A stretch of DNA of 64,000 nt from Photobacterium frigidiphilum (GCF_003025615.1 NZ_PYMJ01000004.1:124001-188000), one strand, 5' to 3'; positions 41,748 to 51,915 are shown, numbered from the stretch's first letter. Notes: a model not told the origin generated them from the letters alone. Numbers and translations: made by a program.

Positions 41748-43322
41748 ATGCCTGCATTAATCACACATCAATTGTCATCCCAACTCGATACAGGGGAGTG
41801 GCTATTTCACAACTTAAACTTCACCCTACCTAATGGTATTACAGGGTTAGTGGGTCGCAATGGGGTAGGGAAATCTGTTTTTCTCTCATTGTTATTGGGT
41901 AAGCTTTCACCAACTCAGGGTTCTGTAACTTGCCAAGGCCAGATTGCTTATTACTCTCAATTACCTTCTGAACTGCTTGATGGCAATACCCGTATCTCTG
42001 ATTATTTAGGCGTTACCGATAAATTACTGGCACTTCGAGCCATTGAACAGGGAAGCTGTAAGCAAGAATGTTTTGATGTAATCGGCGATGATTGGGATAT
42101 AGAAATTCGATTACAGCAAGTGTTAAAGACACTGCGCATTACGTCGGAATTGAATACGTATTGCCATACGTTAAGCGGTGGTCAATTAGCCCTTTTGCAG
42201 TTGTATAAACTGTTCGAATCTAATGCTGAAATCTTACTGCTTGATGAACCGTCTAATCATTTAGATTCTGTCGGTAAGCGTTGGCTCATTAATCGATTAC
42301 AACAATTCGAAGGGCAAATACTCTTGGTTAGCCATGATAGAAGCTTGCTAAAACATGTCGATGCTATTTATCAGCTAACAGGCTTAGGGCTAACGTTTTT
42401 CAGCGGAAATTACGATGTATATCAAGAGCAGGTGACGACTCAGTCAGCAGCATTAGACCGAAAAATAGTGCAATTGAAAGCAGAACAAAAAAAGATAGAG
42501 CGTCAAACCCAAGCCAACAAAGAAAAGGCACAGCAACGTGAAGCCCAAGGCAACCGCCTAAGAAAATCGGGTAGCCAGCCTAAGATTTTAATGGACGCGA
42601 TGAAAGACAAAGCGGGACGCAGTCAATCGGCACAGGTAACTAATCAGCAAAATCAAGTAGACCGTAATCAAGACAAACTGCATAGCTTAGGTGTTCATAA
42701 AGAGGCATTGAAACCCCAAGCGTTGTATTTACAGCAAGCAGCGCAAGTAAAGAAACGAAAGCTATTAGACGTCCAAAATTGCCAGTTACATTATGGTTTA
42801 GGGAGTCTATTCTCTTTTTCTTTATCTCAGACGGATCGCTGCTACCTCGATGGTGCGAATGGGTGTGGAAAATCCACGTTACTAAAAGCAATTCAACAGC
42901 AACACTCGAGTTATTTTGGGGTGATTAAACGGTATACAAACACGGTGTATTTGGATCAAAATTTTGGCTTGTTGAAATGTGATGATTCGATGCTAGACAG
43001 CTTAATGCACCATTGCAGAGGGCTCATTGAAAGCGACGCCAGAATCTTATTAGCAGGTATTGGTTTTAGGCGAGATTCTGTTTACCGCAAAGTGGCAGAG
43101 TTAAGTGGTGGCGAAAAAATGAAATTATCGATGCTCATGGTGAGCCATGTTGATGATGCGCCCTTGTTACTGCTTGATGAACCAGATAATCATTTAGATA
43201 TCGACTCAAAACAGATGCTAGCAACCGCACTAAAAGCCTTTAAAGGAGGGTTCATTTTGGTGAGTCATGATAAAGATTTTGTCAGAGACGTTGGGGTTAA
43301 TATGCAGGTAACAATAGGATAA
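41748..43322 (+). CDS. ABC-F family ATPase
   Basis: 524 residues with two ABC domains and no membrane segments. Walker A GRNGVGKS (about 35) and GANGCGKS (369), signatures LSGGQ (142) and LSGGE (452), Walker B LLLLDEPSNHLD and LLLLDEPDNHLD, and between them a long charged linker (KAEQKKIERQTQANKEKAQQ) that in ABC-F proteins enters the ribosome. Its role is ribosome rescue or antibiotic resistance; it is not one of the four E. coli housekeeping proteins by obvious similarity. ATG at 41748 is chosen over an upstream frame because AGGGGAGG precedes it. Confidence 0.92.
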   Translation: MPALITHQLSSQLDTGEWLFHNLNFTLPNGITGLVGRNGVGKSVFLSLLLGKLSPTQGSVTCQGQIAYYSQLPSELLDGNTRISDYLGVTDKLLALRAIEQGSCKQECFDVIGDDWDIEIRLQQVLKTLRITSELNTYCHTLSGGQLALLQLYKLFESNAEILLLDEPSNHLDSVGKRWLINRLQQFEGQILLVSHDRSLLKHVDAIYQLTGLGLTFFSGNYDVYQEQVTTQSAALDRKIVQLKAEQKKIERQTQANKEKAQQREAQGNRLRKSGSQPKILMDAMKDKAGRSQSAQVTNQQNQVDRNQDKLHSLGVHKEALKPQALYLQQAAQVKKRKLLDVQNCQLHYGLGSLFSFSLSQTDRCYLDGANGCGKSTLLKAIQQQHSSYFGVIKRYTNTVYLDQNFGLLKCDDSMLDSLMHHCRGLIESDARILLAGIGFRRDSVYRKVAELSGGEKMKLSMLMVSHVDDAPLLLLDEPDNHLDIDSKQMLATALKAFKGGFILVSHDKDFVRDVGVNMQVTIG

Positions 43323-43440
43323 ATCCTGCCGAAAAAGCAATCAACTCATTGTTTCTGTGTATGGACGTTTTAAATATGATTCTGTTGAATGAATCGGATA
43401 TATTTTTAGCTGTTAGCTATAAATGAATCTGAGAGGAATA

Positions 43441-44151
43441 ATGAAGTTAGATGCTATCTTGTGGGATTATGATGGAACGATTGTTAACTCTGTTCCTAAA
43501 AATATAGAGATTACCAAAAGTATTTTATCCATTGTTGCACCCCGTTTAAGTGGCGATAACCTGCCTAAATGCCTACTCAGTGAGGTGGCATATCATCACG
43601 CAAATCATGCAGCTAAAAACTGGCAAGAACTTTATGTAAATTACTACGGCATGACGGAATCAGAAATGCAGGTAGCGGGTACGTTATGGGCTGAACATCA
43701 GTTAAGTAATACTACGCCAGTTAAATTGTTTACGGGGATAGATGATGTGGTGCGACGCTTATCTTCTATTCCGCATGGTATTTGCTCGCAGAATGCTTCA
43801 AAGAATATACGCAATGTTTTATCTGAGGCGAAAATTGATTCTTTTTTCAAATCAGTCATCGGTTACGACGATGTATTAGGTGATGCACAGAAACCTGCCG
43901 CAGATGGTGGTTTAATTTGTTTAGAACAAATATTTGATAGTGCAGAGAATAAAACAGTGATGTATATCGGCGATCATGAAGCTGATGTACAGTTTGCTCG
44001 TAATGTGCAAGCTGCCTTTGGTAAAAAATTAACCGTTATTTCTGTGGCAGCTGCATACAGTGGGGCAGCGCCAGATGACTGGTCTGTTAAACCTGATTAT
44101 ATCATTCGAGATCCGTCTGAATTAGCGACTATTTGTGATCCGTGTCTATAA
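43441..44151 (+). CDS. HAD-family phosphatase
   Basis: 236 residues. Motif I DYDGTIVNS at the N-terminus, motif II in HGICSQNASKNI, Lys of motif III in AQKPAADG, and motif IV GDHEADVQFARN. A cap domain of phosphoglycolate-phosphatase type lies between I and II. A phosphate monoesterase for an unknown substrate. Start at ATG 43441 after AGAGGAATA. Confidence 0.9.
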   Translation: MKLDAILWDYDGTIVNSVPKNIEITKSILSIVAPRLSGDNLPKCLLSEVAYHHANHAAKNWQELYVNYYGMTESEMQVAGTLWAEHQLSNTTPVKLFTGIDDVVRRLSSIPHGICSQNASKNIRNVLSEAKIDSFFKSVIGYDDVLGDAQKPAADGGLICLEQIFDSAENKTVMYIGDHEADVQFARNVQAAFGKKLTVISVAAAYSGAAPDDWSVKPDYIIRDPSELATICDPCL

Positions 44152-44591
44152 TTAATAATTGATGAAGAACAGGTGTCTATCGGCATGATTTGTCACTAAC
44201 AATTTGTTGGCTAGTCTTCTGATATTACTCAGGTACTAGCTATTTAACGCATCTCACTTTTAGAGTTATTCTTCTCCTTCGTTTTAGCACTTCTTTTTCA
44301 GCTCTTCTCTTCCAGAACATCATATTTGAATTTCATATGTCTCAGGTATTTCAGAGCACGCTAGTATCATGATTAAATGTTTAGTGTACGTAATAAATGT
44401 GTGGGTAAATTTCCCATCTTAGTAGTATGAATGCCTCATCTAACCAAGAAGGTTTGAATTTTTATGTCGTTATTGTTAAGATCATCAGGATTTTTTATTT
44501 AGTGGTCTAATTATCTTGGTTTTTGATTGACCATTTTCGTTTCTACTTTTTGATCAAAAAAATATTACGGAAAAACGTTTGAGTAGCATTT
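44152..44591. other. 440-bp region upstream of the BCCT gene
   Basis: No frame of interest. It probably carries the osmotic promoter of the BCCT gene; one long T/A-rich stretch (44480-44580) and a TTGATCAA palindrome at 44551-44558 are seen. No operator can be named. Confidence 0.4.
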
Positions 44592-46199
44592 ATGGATAGC
44601 AAATTTAAGAAGTACAGTATTGATACGACCGACTATCAGGTGGGTCAAGATAACATTCAAAAATGGGGATTTGATATTCATAACCCCGTATTTGGCATTA
44701 GCGCGGGGTTTATTCTCTTATTCCTCACAACTCTTATGATTGTTGATCCAAATACAGCGAAAGAAGCACTAAATGGTCTTAAGAGCAGCATCATTAATGG
44801 TTTTGACACGTTCTTCATGTGGTCAACAAACTTTTTCGTGATCTTCTCTTTAGTGCTGATGTTGTCGCCGTACGGTAAAATTCGTATTGGTGGCAAAGAG
44901 GCTAAGGCTGAGCACTCAACAGTTTCATGGTTAGCAATGCTATTTGCTGCCGGTATGGGGATTGGTCTTCTATTCTGGGGGGTAGCAGAACCGGTTGCTT
45001 ACTTTACTGATTGGTGGGGAACACCCTTTAACGTAGAGCCGTACACGCCAGAAGCCAAAGCACTGGCTATGGGGTCGACTATCTTCCATTGGGGCATCCA
45101 TGGTTGGGCTATCTATGCCATTGTCGCGTTATCGTTAGCATTTTTTACTTATAACAAAGGTTTGCCATTATCGATTCGTTCTGTGTTTTATCCGATATTT
45201 GGGGATAGAGCGTGGGGCTGGTTAGGGCATGTCATCGATATTCTGGCAGTACTCGCGACCTTGTTTGGTTTGGCGACGTCGCTTGGTCTAGGTGCACAGC
45301 AAGCAACCAGTGGTATCAACCATGTATTCGGTACAGATGGCGGCATTGGTATGCAGCTTACTGTTATTGCGTTCGTGACCATGATTGCGATTGTCTCTGT
45401 TATTCGTGGCATTGATGGTGGCGTAAAAGTACTGAGCAATATCAATATGCTATTTGCATTTGCTCTGTTGCTGTTTGTTGGTTACGTTGGTTTTGATGTT
45501 GTGAAGCTTTCGATCCCAGACACATTTATAGCTTATGTGGAAAATATCATTGGTCTAAGTAATCCTCATGGTCGTGAAGACACAACATGGATGCACGGCT
45601 GGACTGTGTTCTATTGGGCGTGGTGGATTTCATGGTCACCATTTGTAGGTATGTTTATTGCGCGTATCTCTAAAGGTCGAACAGTGCGTGAGTTCTTACT
45701 TGCTGTGATCTTTATCCCGACATTGGTAACGATCATTTGGATGGCTGTTTTTGGTGGTATTGCGATTGATCAAGTGGTTAATAAAGTAGGTGAATTGGGT
45801 ATAAATGGTATGAATGATATCTCACTTACCTTATTCCATGTTTACGATGCACTACCATATGGTTCAGCAATTTCAGTACTGTCGATTGTATTGATATTGA
45901 TCTTCTTTATTACGTCGTCTGATTCAGGTTCATTGGTCATCGATAGTATTACTTCTGGTGGTAAGATAGATGCACCGGTTCCGCAGCGGATTTTCTGGGC
46001 AACAGTCGAGGGTGCTATCGCTGGCGTTATGCTTTGGGTTGGCGGTAAAGAAGCGCTTCAGGCACTACAGTCTGGTGTGGTTGCAACAGCCTTGCCATTC
46101 ACCTTTGTGTTGTTATTAATGTGCGTTAGCTTAGTGAAAGGCTTACACAGCGAAAGTGCGTTATATACGAACCATAAAAAGTTGCCTAAAACAGCTTAA
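44592..46199 (+). CDS. BCCT family transporter (betaine/carnitine/choline type)
   Basis: 535 residues, twelve membrane helices, the BCCT signature WTVFYWAWWISWSPFVGMFIARISKGRT. The glycine-rich LFAAGMGIGLLFWGVAEPV segment is of the type used by Na+- or H+-coupled betaine/choline carriers. It takes up compatible solutes for osmotic protection. Short C-terminal tail, so direct osmosensing by a long tail as in BetP is unlikely. Own terminator downstream. Confidence 0.94.
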   Translation: MDSKFKKYSIDTTDYQVGQDNIQKWGFDIHNPVFGISAGFILLFLTTLMIVDPNTAKEALNGLKSSIINGFDTFFMWSTNFFVIFSLVLMLSPYGKIRIGGKEAKAEHSTVSWLAMLFAAGMGIGLLFWGVAEPVAYFTDWWGTPFNVEPYTPEAKALAMGSTIFHWGIHGWAIYAIVALSLAFFTYNKGLPLSIRSVFYPIFGDRAWGWLGHVIDILAVLATLFGLATSLGLGAQQATSGINHVFGTDGGIGMQLTVIAFVTMIAIVSVIRGIDGGVKVLSNINMLFAFALLLFVGYVGFDVVKLSIPDTFIAYVENIIGLSNPHGREDTTWMHGWTVFYWAWWISWSPFVGMFIARISKGRTVREFLLAVIFIPTLVTIIWMAVFGGIAIDQVVNKVGELGINGMNDISLTLFHVYDALPYGSAISVLSIVLILIFFITSSDSGSLVIDSITSGGKIDAPVPQRIFWATVEGAIAGVMLWVGGKEALQALQSGVVATALPFTFVLLLMCVSLVKGLHSESALYTNHKKLPKTA

Positions 46200-46242
46200 G
46201 GTTGTTCATCTAGTTCTATTTGAACGATGATGACAACAATTT

Positions 46243-46277
46243 AATCGGTCTCAAGCGAATGTTTGAGACCGATTTTT
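46243..46277 (+). terminator. terminator of the BCCT gene
   Basis: AATCGGTCTCAA and TTTGAGACCGATT form a near-perfect stem with a short loop, followed by TTTTTT. Confidence 0.9.
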
Positions 46278-46374
46278 TTGTTTGATGAAACTAAAACGTT
46301 TCAGGTATTGTTTTACGTCTGTGACTATTATTAAGGGGTTATTAGAATGAACTATTCCACCGATACACTTGCTA

Positions 46375-46887
46375 TTATCCTTGAGCATGTCTCCTTAGAT
46401 TTATCCCATAATATCGGTAATAGCCGACTATGTTACTGCCGATAAACAGTAGTTCCATAATCACAGCCGTTGGAGATCCTGCAAGGTAGTTGTGTACTAG
46501 CCAGATTGTTGTTCCAACGACCATTAATTGTCGTAGGCGTTGATCGTTCTGGCAAAATGAAGCTGATGTTTGGAATGCTGTACCGCTGAAACTTAAAAGG
46601 CTGAGTAAGCCAGTGAAGGTCGCAGATGTGATGACTAAAGCGCAAACTAAAAAGAATGACATCAACATTTTAGACGTCGTAAAAATGCTGGATAAATAGC
46701 GTATGCTTGCAAGCAGCATTAAACCCGCAGCTGTCCATTGCTCAAGTAAGATAAAGTGGGCACTAATCAATATCCCTGAAAAACATAAACAACAGACAAT
46801 TTTTTGCCTTTGTTTAAATTGAAATGATGCAAGATCGAACACGATAGCAATGGCAATTAATAGTTGGGACCATACAAATGTCGACAT
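46375..46887 (-). CDS. YgjV family inner-membrane protein
   Basis: 170 residues with about five to six membrane helices. Family segments FDLASFQFKQRQKIVCCLCFSG, LLASIRYLSSIF and IWLVHNYLAGSPTAVIMELLF correspond to the YgjV inner-membrane family of unknown function. ATG at 46887 is preferred to a GTG 12 bases upstream. The next gene upstream on the same strand is the Crp/Fnr regulator. Confidence 0.85.
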   Translation of the reverse strand: MSTFVWSQLLIAIAIVFDLASFQFKQRQKIVCCLCFSGILISAHFILLEQWTAAGLMLLASIRYLSSIFTTSKMLMSFFLVCALVITSATFTGLLSLLSFSGTAFQTSASFCQNDQRLRQLMVVGTTIWLVHNYLAGSPTAVIMELLFIGSNIVGYYRYYGINLRRHAQG

Positions 46888-46978
46888 AATTTTTTCCACT
46901 CTAAGCTTTTGTTTAATAATGAAAATAGAGTGATTATTATGAAGGTGAATACTGTGAGAGGAATTAACTTAAGTTAAT

Positions 46979-47548
46979 TCAGTCCTTAATTCTTGTTTTT
47001 AATCGGGATAGGCTAACAGGACTAATGCCGATATAGCTGGCTATTTGAATATTGTTAAGCTTCTTAACCCAGTGTGGCCAATATTGCACAAGATGCTGAT
47101 AACGTTGCTCGGGAGTATTGAGTAAAAGTAAGGCCTCTTTTTGTTCTTTAAATATAAGCTGTTGTTGTAATAGAGAAACCTTTGCAGGTAAATATTCTGG
47201 TAAAGATAAAATATGTAAGGGTACTCTTATTACTTTAGCCTCATCTATGGCTTCAATTTGGTAATGAGCCGATATTCCCTGTAACCAGCTTGAATATAAA
47301 AAACAGAGCTCACCTGAAAAATAAAACTCTTTGCAGCGTTCGCTACCTCTTTCATTAAAGTGGCAGGCTCGCAGAATACCTGACGTAATAAAATACCCAT
47401 AACGTTGCTCTGAACCTTGTGCGAGTAATGGCTCGCCAGCCCTTAGGGTTATCGGTTTTAGTTGGGATATATGTGATTCAATGACCTGATTTGGAACGCC
47501 TAAATCAGAAAAGAAATTAATCACTTTGGTAAACGCAGCCACTTTCAA
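46979..47548 (-). CDS. Crp/Fnr family transcriptional regulator
   Basis: 189 residues. An N-terminal cyclic-nucleotide-type beta roll (LRAGEPLLAQGSEQRYGYFITSGILRACHF) and a short C-terminal winged helix with recognition helix NNIQIASYIGISPVSLSRLKTRI. No Cys pattern for an iron-sulphur cluster. It belongs to the small group of Crp/Fnr proteins with unknown effectors. It is divergent from the ygfM-xdhD operon, 438 bp away, so it is a candidate regulator of that operon by position only. Confidence 0.9.
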   Translation of the reverse strand: MKVAAFTKVINFFSDLGVPNQVIESHISQLKPITLRAGEPLLAQGSEQRYGYFITSGILRACHFNERGSERCKEFYFSGELCFLYSSWLQGISAHYQIEAIDEAKVIRVPLHILSLPEYLPAKVSLLQQQLIFKEQKEALLLLNTPEQRYQHLVQYWPHWVKKLNNIQIASYIGISPVSLSRLKTRIKD

Positions 47549-47986
47549 ATAAACCTATATCTATAAAATCATTTGTGCCAAGACTAGCATAATCACCTTA
47601 AGTGTCGTCACGATAAATATCGTTATCGCAGATATAGCTAGCCTAAACTGAGAGCTCTCATTATTTATTATTATCAACTATCAAATTGATAGGGGACTTA
47701 CTATTTTGATAGATAGTCATGTGTGAGTGAGAAACGCTCTTATCTAGCGCAATTTTAAGCGCGCTATTTCTTTCCTAAATCAAAGCATTTCTATTGATAC
47801 AGTTCTCATTTTCAATCCGAATTCTGACGGTGCTCACGAATCTGACGGCTTATCTAACACTTTAATAAGGTTGGCTTAATAGTTGCCTTTTTGAATCTAT
47901 AGATATTAACAATCACTCATTCTCTCGTCTTAGAGACATGCCTGATGGCTATCAAATAGAAGTAGAATTCAAAAAAGGTAAGAACA
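47549..47986. other. 438-bp divergent region before ygfM
   Basis: No gene. Likely promoters for both the regulator and the purine operon. It contains repeated CAAATTGATAG and TTTTGATAGATAG segments (47683-47715) that may be an operator pair; nothing matches a named consensus. Confidence 0.35.
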
Positions 47987-48781
47987 ATGATTGAACATTA
48001 TTTACAGCCAGAGTCGACCATTCAAGCTCTTGAACTCATGAAGCAACATACAGGTGTTGCAGCATGGTTTGCTGGTGGTACAAAACTCAATGCTACGCCA
48101 ACTAAAACCGACAAAACAGTGGCTATTTCTCTTGATAAGCTAGCGCTGGATAAAATTGAACTACAAGGTGAAGCCCTTCATATCGGCGCGATGTGTCATA
48201 TTCAAAGCTTGATTGATAACGAGCTAACGCCAGTGGCACTAAAACAAGCTGCGGCATTCATCTATTCTCGTCATATTCGCAATCAAGCCACAATTGGTGG
48301 TGAAATTGCGGCATTCCAATCAGAAGCGTTGTTAGTGCCAAGTTTAATGGCATTAAAAGCAAAGGTTATTCTCGCTAATGCCAGTCAGATGGACATCGAA
48401 GATTATATCAATAGTGAGCAACGTGAATTGATCGTTGAAGTCATTATTCCGAACGTAAATTTGATGTGTATCGGTTATAACATTACGCGTTCGGCTGCAG
48501 GGCTTGCTGTGGTGACTGCCGCTGTTTCTGTTGATCAGCAAGGAAATAAAATTATAGCTTTAGATGGTGTGTCGCCATTTCATCATGGCTATGCCGTTCC
48601 TGTTCGATTGCGTGATGTTGAAGCGCAAGACTTAAAAGGTGAGTTACTAGAACAAGCCGTGGCAGATGCTGTACATCCGGTCGCGAACCTTTGCGGCGGT
48701 GTGGAGTACAAACGTTATATCGCTGGTGTTGTGGTTACCGATTTACTTGCTGAATGTCAGCATCTTGCTCAGGAGGCATAA
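47987..48781 (+). CDS. ygfM: YgfM, FAD-binding molybdenum hydroxylase subunit
   Basis: 264 residues colinear with E. coli YgfM (259). FAD loop WFAGGTKLNATPT, YSRHIRNQATIGGEIAA, ITRSAAGLAVVTAAV and YKRYIAGVVVTDLL. Partner of XdhD: the two genes are 2 bp apart. In E. coli the pair lies with ygfK and ssnA. No separate 2Fe-2S subunit is encoded in this operon. Confidence 0.95.
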   Translation: MIEHYLQPESTIQALELMKQHTGVAAWFAGGTKLNATPTKTDKTVAISLDKLALDKIELQGEALHIGAMCHIQSLIDNELTPVALKQAAAFIYSRHIRNQATIGGEIAAFQSEALLVPSLMALKAKVILANASQMDIEDYINSEQRELIVEVIIPNVNLMCIGYNITRSAAGLAVVTAAVSVDQQGNKIIALDGVSPFHHGYAVPVRLRDVEAQDLKGELLEQAVADAVHPVANLCGGVEYKRYIAGVVVTDLLAECQHLAQEA

Positions 48782-48783
48782 TC

Positions 48784-51654
48784 ATGACGATTACATTTAC
48801 TTTAAATGGTCGACCGCAAACGCTGGAATGTAAATTGGGTGAAAACGTGCAAACACTATTGCATGGTATGGGTTATCACTCAGTACGTAATAGTGATGAT
48901 GGTTTTGGTTTTGCTGGTTCAGACGTTATTTTACTTAATGGTGTGTTAAAGAATGCATCGTTATTAGTGGCAGCACAGCTTGAAGGTAAAGAAGTACAAA
49001 CTGCAGAATCACTAGGGCAGTGGAACCAATTAAGCTTAGTGCAACAAGCCATGATTGATGTAGGCGTAGTGCAATCAGGTTATAACGATCCAGCATTAGC
49101 ATTGATCCTTACGCAATTGCTTGAAACGAATACCCAACCAAACCGTGCAGAAATTGACGATGCATTATCTGGCTTATTTAGCCGAGATGCAGGTTATCAG
49201 CAGTTTTATGAAGTGGTTGAATTAGCAGTAAAACGCTTAAAAGATCCTGAACATAAGCAGAGTTTTGCACCAGAGTTTCGTGATGATCTAACTATCGTCG
49301 GTAAAAACTGCCCTAAGATTGATTCGGCTAAAATGGTGCAAGCAAAACCCTGCTACGTAGAAGATCGTATTCCGGCTAATGCATGTGTTGTTAAAGTATT
49401 GCGTAGCCCGCATCCGCACGCGTGGATCACTCATTTAGATGTCAGTAAAGCCGAAGCATTACCGGGCGTGGTATCGGTCATTACTCATTTAAATTGCCCT
49501 GATATTCCTTATACACCGGGTGGACAAAGTGCACCTGAGCCGTCACCGCTCGATCGTCGTATGTTTGGTCAGAAAATGCGTCATGTAGGCGATAGGGTTG
49601 CCGCTGTTGTTGCTGAAAGCCCTGCAATTGCAGAGCATGCATTAACGCTGATTGATGTTGAATTTGATGTTCTAAAACCAGTTATGAGCATTGATGAAGC
49701 AAGGGCAGAAGAAGCGCCCATTATTCACAATGAACCGATTGAATATGGCGTTGGTGCCCCTGATGATTTAGAGGAGCAAAATGCCAACGCAGATCCTCGT
49801 GAAGGTAAGCTGATCGTTAACTTCCCGATTGGCTGTTTCCCTCGTAAGAATATTGCAGCCAGTGTACGTGGACATATTGGTGATTTGAACAAAGGCTTTG
49901 AAGAAGCTGATGTGATCATCGAGCGCACTTACGAATCAAAACAGGTTCAGCAGTTACCCGTAGAAACCCATATTTGTTATAGCTACATGGATGGCGAACG
50001 CCTCGTTATGCATGATTCCACGCAAGTGCCATGGCATGTGCGTCGTCAGGTAGCAAAAATCTTGGGTATTAAGCAAAATAAAATACACATCGTTAAAGAA
50101 CGTGTGGGTGGTGGCTATGGCTCTAAGCAAGACATCTTATTAGAAGATGTGTGTGCGTGGGCAACTTGGACAACCGGTCGCCCTGTGTATTTCCACCATA
50201 CACGTGAAGAAGAATTTATTTGTAACTCTACCCGCCACGTTGCCAAAGTAACCGTGAAATTAGGCGCAACGAAAGACGGTAAATTGACTGCCATTGATAT
50301 GGAATTCCGTGCAAATACGGGCCCTTATGGTAACCACGCTTTAACCGTACCAAGTAATGGCCCAGCGTTATCTTTGCCACTATATCCTTGTGATAACGTC
50401 GATTTCCGTGTGACAACGTACTATTCCAATATTTGTCCTACGGGTGCTTATCAAGGTTATGGCGCACCAAAAGGTAACTTTGCTTTAACAATGGCAATGG
50501 CAGAATTAGCCGAAGAACTGGGTATCGATCATTTAGACATGATTGAGACAAACCGTGTGGTTGAAGGGCAAGAACTGAAAATATTGGCGGCGATTGGCGA
50601 AGGTAAAATGCCGACGAGTGCCCCGATAGTACACAGCTGTGCACTGAAAGAAATCTTACGAGAAGGTCGAAAGTTGATCGAGTGGGATTCAGCTAAACAA
50701 GCAACAGGTGATTGGAAAGTCGGCCGTGGTGCTGCGATTATCCAGCAAAAATCCGGTATTCCTGACATCGACCAAGCCAATTGCAGCATTAAGATGGCAT
50801 CTGATGGCACCTTTATTGTTCACTCTGGTGGTGCTGATATTGGCACAGGCCTTGATACCGTTGTCAGTAAACTGACTGCTGAAGTGTTGCGTTGCCCTAT
50901 GGATGAAATCACGATTCATTCTGGCGATACTGACCATGCCCCGTTTGATAAAGGTGCGTACGCCTCATCGGGTACATGTTTCTCCGGTAATGCGGCAAAA
51001 CGTGCTGCTGAAGCGATGCGTGAAAAAATATTAAAATGCGGTGCTGAAATGCTGGCAGAGCCAGTGGAAGATGTCGATGTTGTGGCTCCGGGCTTAGTGA
51101 AGGGTAAAACTGGTGAAGTTAGCTACTTCGACATTGCCCATAAAGCAGAAAGTGGTACAGGGTGGGGACAACTATTAGCGACGGGCTGTTTTACAACGTC
51201 TGAATTTGCTTTCCCGTACGGTGCAAACTTTGCAGAAGTCTCGGTTAATACCCGAACTGGTGAAATTAAGCTTGATAAATTCCATGCTTTATTAGATTGC
51301 GGTACGCCCGTTAACCCTGATTTAGCATTGGGGCAAATTTACGGTGCCAGCATGCGCGCTATCGGACATAGTATGACGGAAGAACTTGTCTATGATGATA
51401 ACGGCATTCCGCTAACCCGTGACTTGAAGAGCTATGGCGCACCAATGATTGGTGATATTCCAACAGAGTTCAAAGCGGTACTTGTACCAAGTGATGATCC
51501 TGTTGGGCCTTATGGTGCGAAATCAATCTCGGAGATTGGGGTCAATGGTGCAGCACCAGCAATTGCATCGGCAATACATGATGCTTGTGGTGTGTGGTTA
51601 AGAGACTGGCACTTCACGCCAGAGAAAGTGCTAAAAGGTTTGAATAAGCTCTAA
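48784..51654 (+). CDS. xdhD: XdhD, putative selenium-dependent molybdenum hydroxylase
   Basis: 956 residues, the E. coli XdhD length. Residues 1-150 correspond to a 2Fe-2S domain whose cluster Cys are replaced: NSDDGFGFAGSD where GCGEGECGAC is expected, QSGYNDP for QCGFCTP, FSRDAGY for LCRCTGY. From about 180 follows a Moco-binding part with GGGYGSKQDI (441), GAYQGYGAPKG (554; Gln in place of the Arg of GAFRGFG) and the active-site Glu region GAKSISEIGVNG (near 915). The substrate is unknown; proposed purine hydroxylase with labile selenium. ATG at 48784 follows AGGAGG. Confidence 0.95.
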   Translation: MTITFTLNGRPQTLECKLGENVQTLLHGMGYHSVRNSDDGFGFAGSDVILLNGVLKNASLLVAAQLEGKEVQTAESLGQWNQLSLVQQAMIDVGVVQSGYNDPALALILTQLLETNTQPNRAEIDDALSGLFSRDAGYQQFYEVVELAVKRLKDPEHKQSFAPEFRDDLTIVGKNCPKIDSAKMVQAKPCYVEDRIPANACVVKVLRSPHPHAWITHLDVSKAEALPGVVSVITHLNCPDIPYTPGGQSAPEPSPLDRRMFGQKMRHVGDRVAAVVAESPAIAEHALTLIDVEFDVLKPVMSIDEARAEEAPIIHNEPIEYGVGAPDDLEEQNANADPREGKLIVNFPIGCFPRKNIAASVRGHIGDLNKGFEEADVIIERTYESKQVQQLPVETHICYSYMDGERLVMHDSTQVPWHVRRQVAKILGIKQNKIHIVKERVGGGYGSKQDILLEDVCAWATWTTGRPVYFHHTREEEFICNSTRHVAKVTVKLGATKDGKLTAIDMEFRANTGPYGNHALTVPSNGPALSLPLYPCDNVDFRVTTYYSNICPTGAYQGYGAPKGNFALTMAMAELAEELGIDHLDMIETNRVVEGQELKILAAIGEGKMPTSAPIVHSCALKEILREGRKLIEWDSAKQATGDWKVGRGAAIIQQKSGIPDIDQANCSIKMASDGTFIVHSGGADIGTGLDTVVSKLTAEVLRCPMDEITIHSGDTDHAPFDKGAYASSGTCFSGNAAKRAAEAMREKILKCGAEMLAEPVEDVDVVAPGLVKGKTGEVSYFDIAHKAESGTGWGQLLATGCFTTSEFAFPYGANFAEVSVNTRTGEIKLDKFHALLDCGTPVNPDLALGQIYGASMRAIGHSMTEELVYDDNGIPLTRDLKSYGAPMIGDIPTEFKAVLVPSDDPVGPYGAKSISEIGVNGAAPAIASAIHDACGVWLRDWHFTPEKVLKGLNKL

Positions 51655-51663
51655 GTAATATTG

Positions 51664-51706
51664 AAGTGGTCATTTTTCTGGGGATGGGGAGATGACCACT
51701 TTTTTA
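51664..51706 (+). terminator. terminator after xdhD
   Basis: AAGTGGTCAT and ATGACCACTT form a perfect 10-bp stem around an 18-base loop, then TTTTT. It would separate ygfM-xdhD from the permease gene or lower its expression. Confidence 0.88.
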
Positions 51707-51915
51707 GTTTACGAGTGAGCTGTCATAGCTTGGCCAATAGATTAAGTGATTACAAAATTATTTGATCGCAATTATTGGGGGAAGGCAACACTTGTGATTA
51801 GCGGTTAGTAATAGCAATCGCTATAGTCATGTTAAGTGTAAGGCCCTTAGTGTCATTCTGGTTAGGTTATCGATTCCATACTCGTTCAGGGAAGTCATTA
51901 ACGGATGGTATTGAG

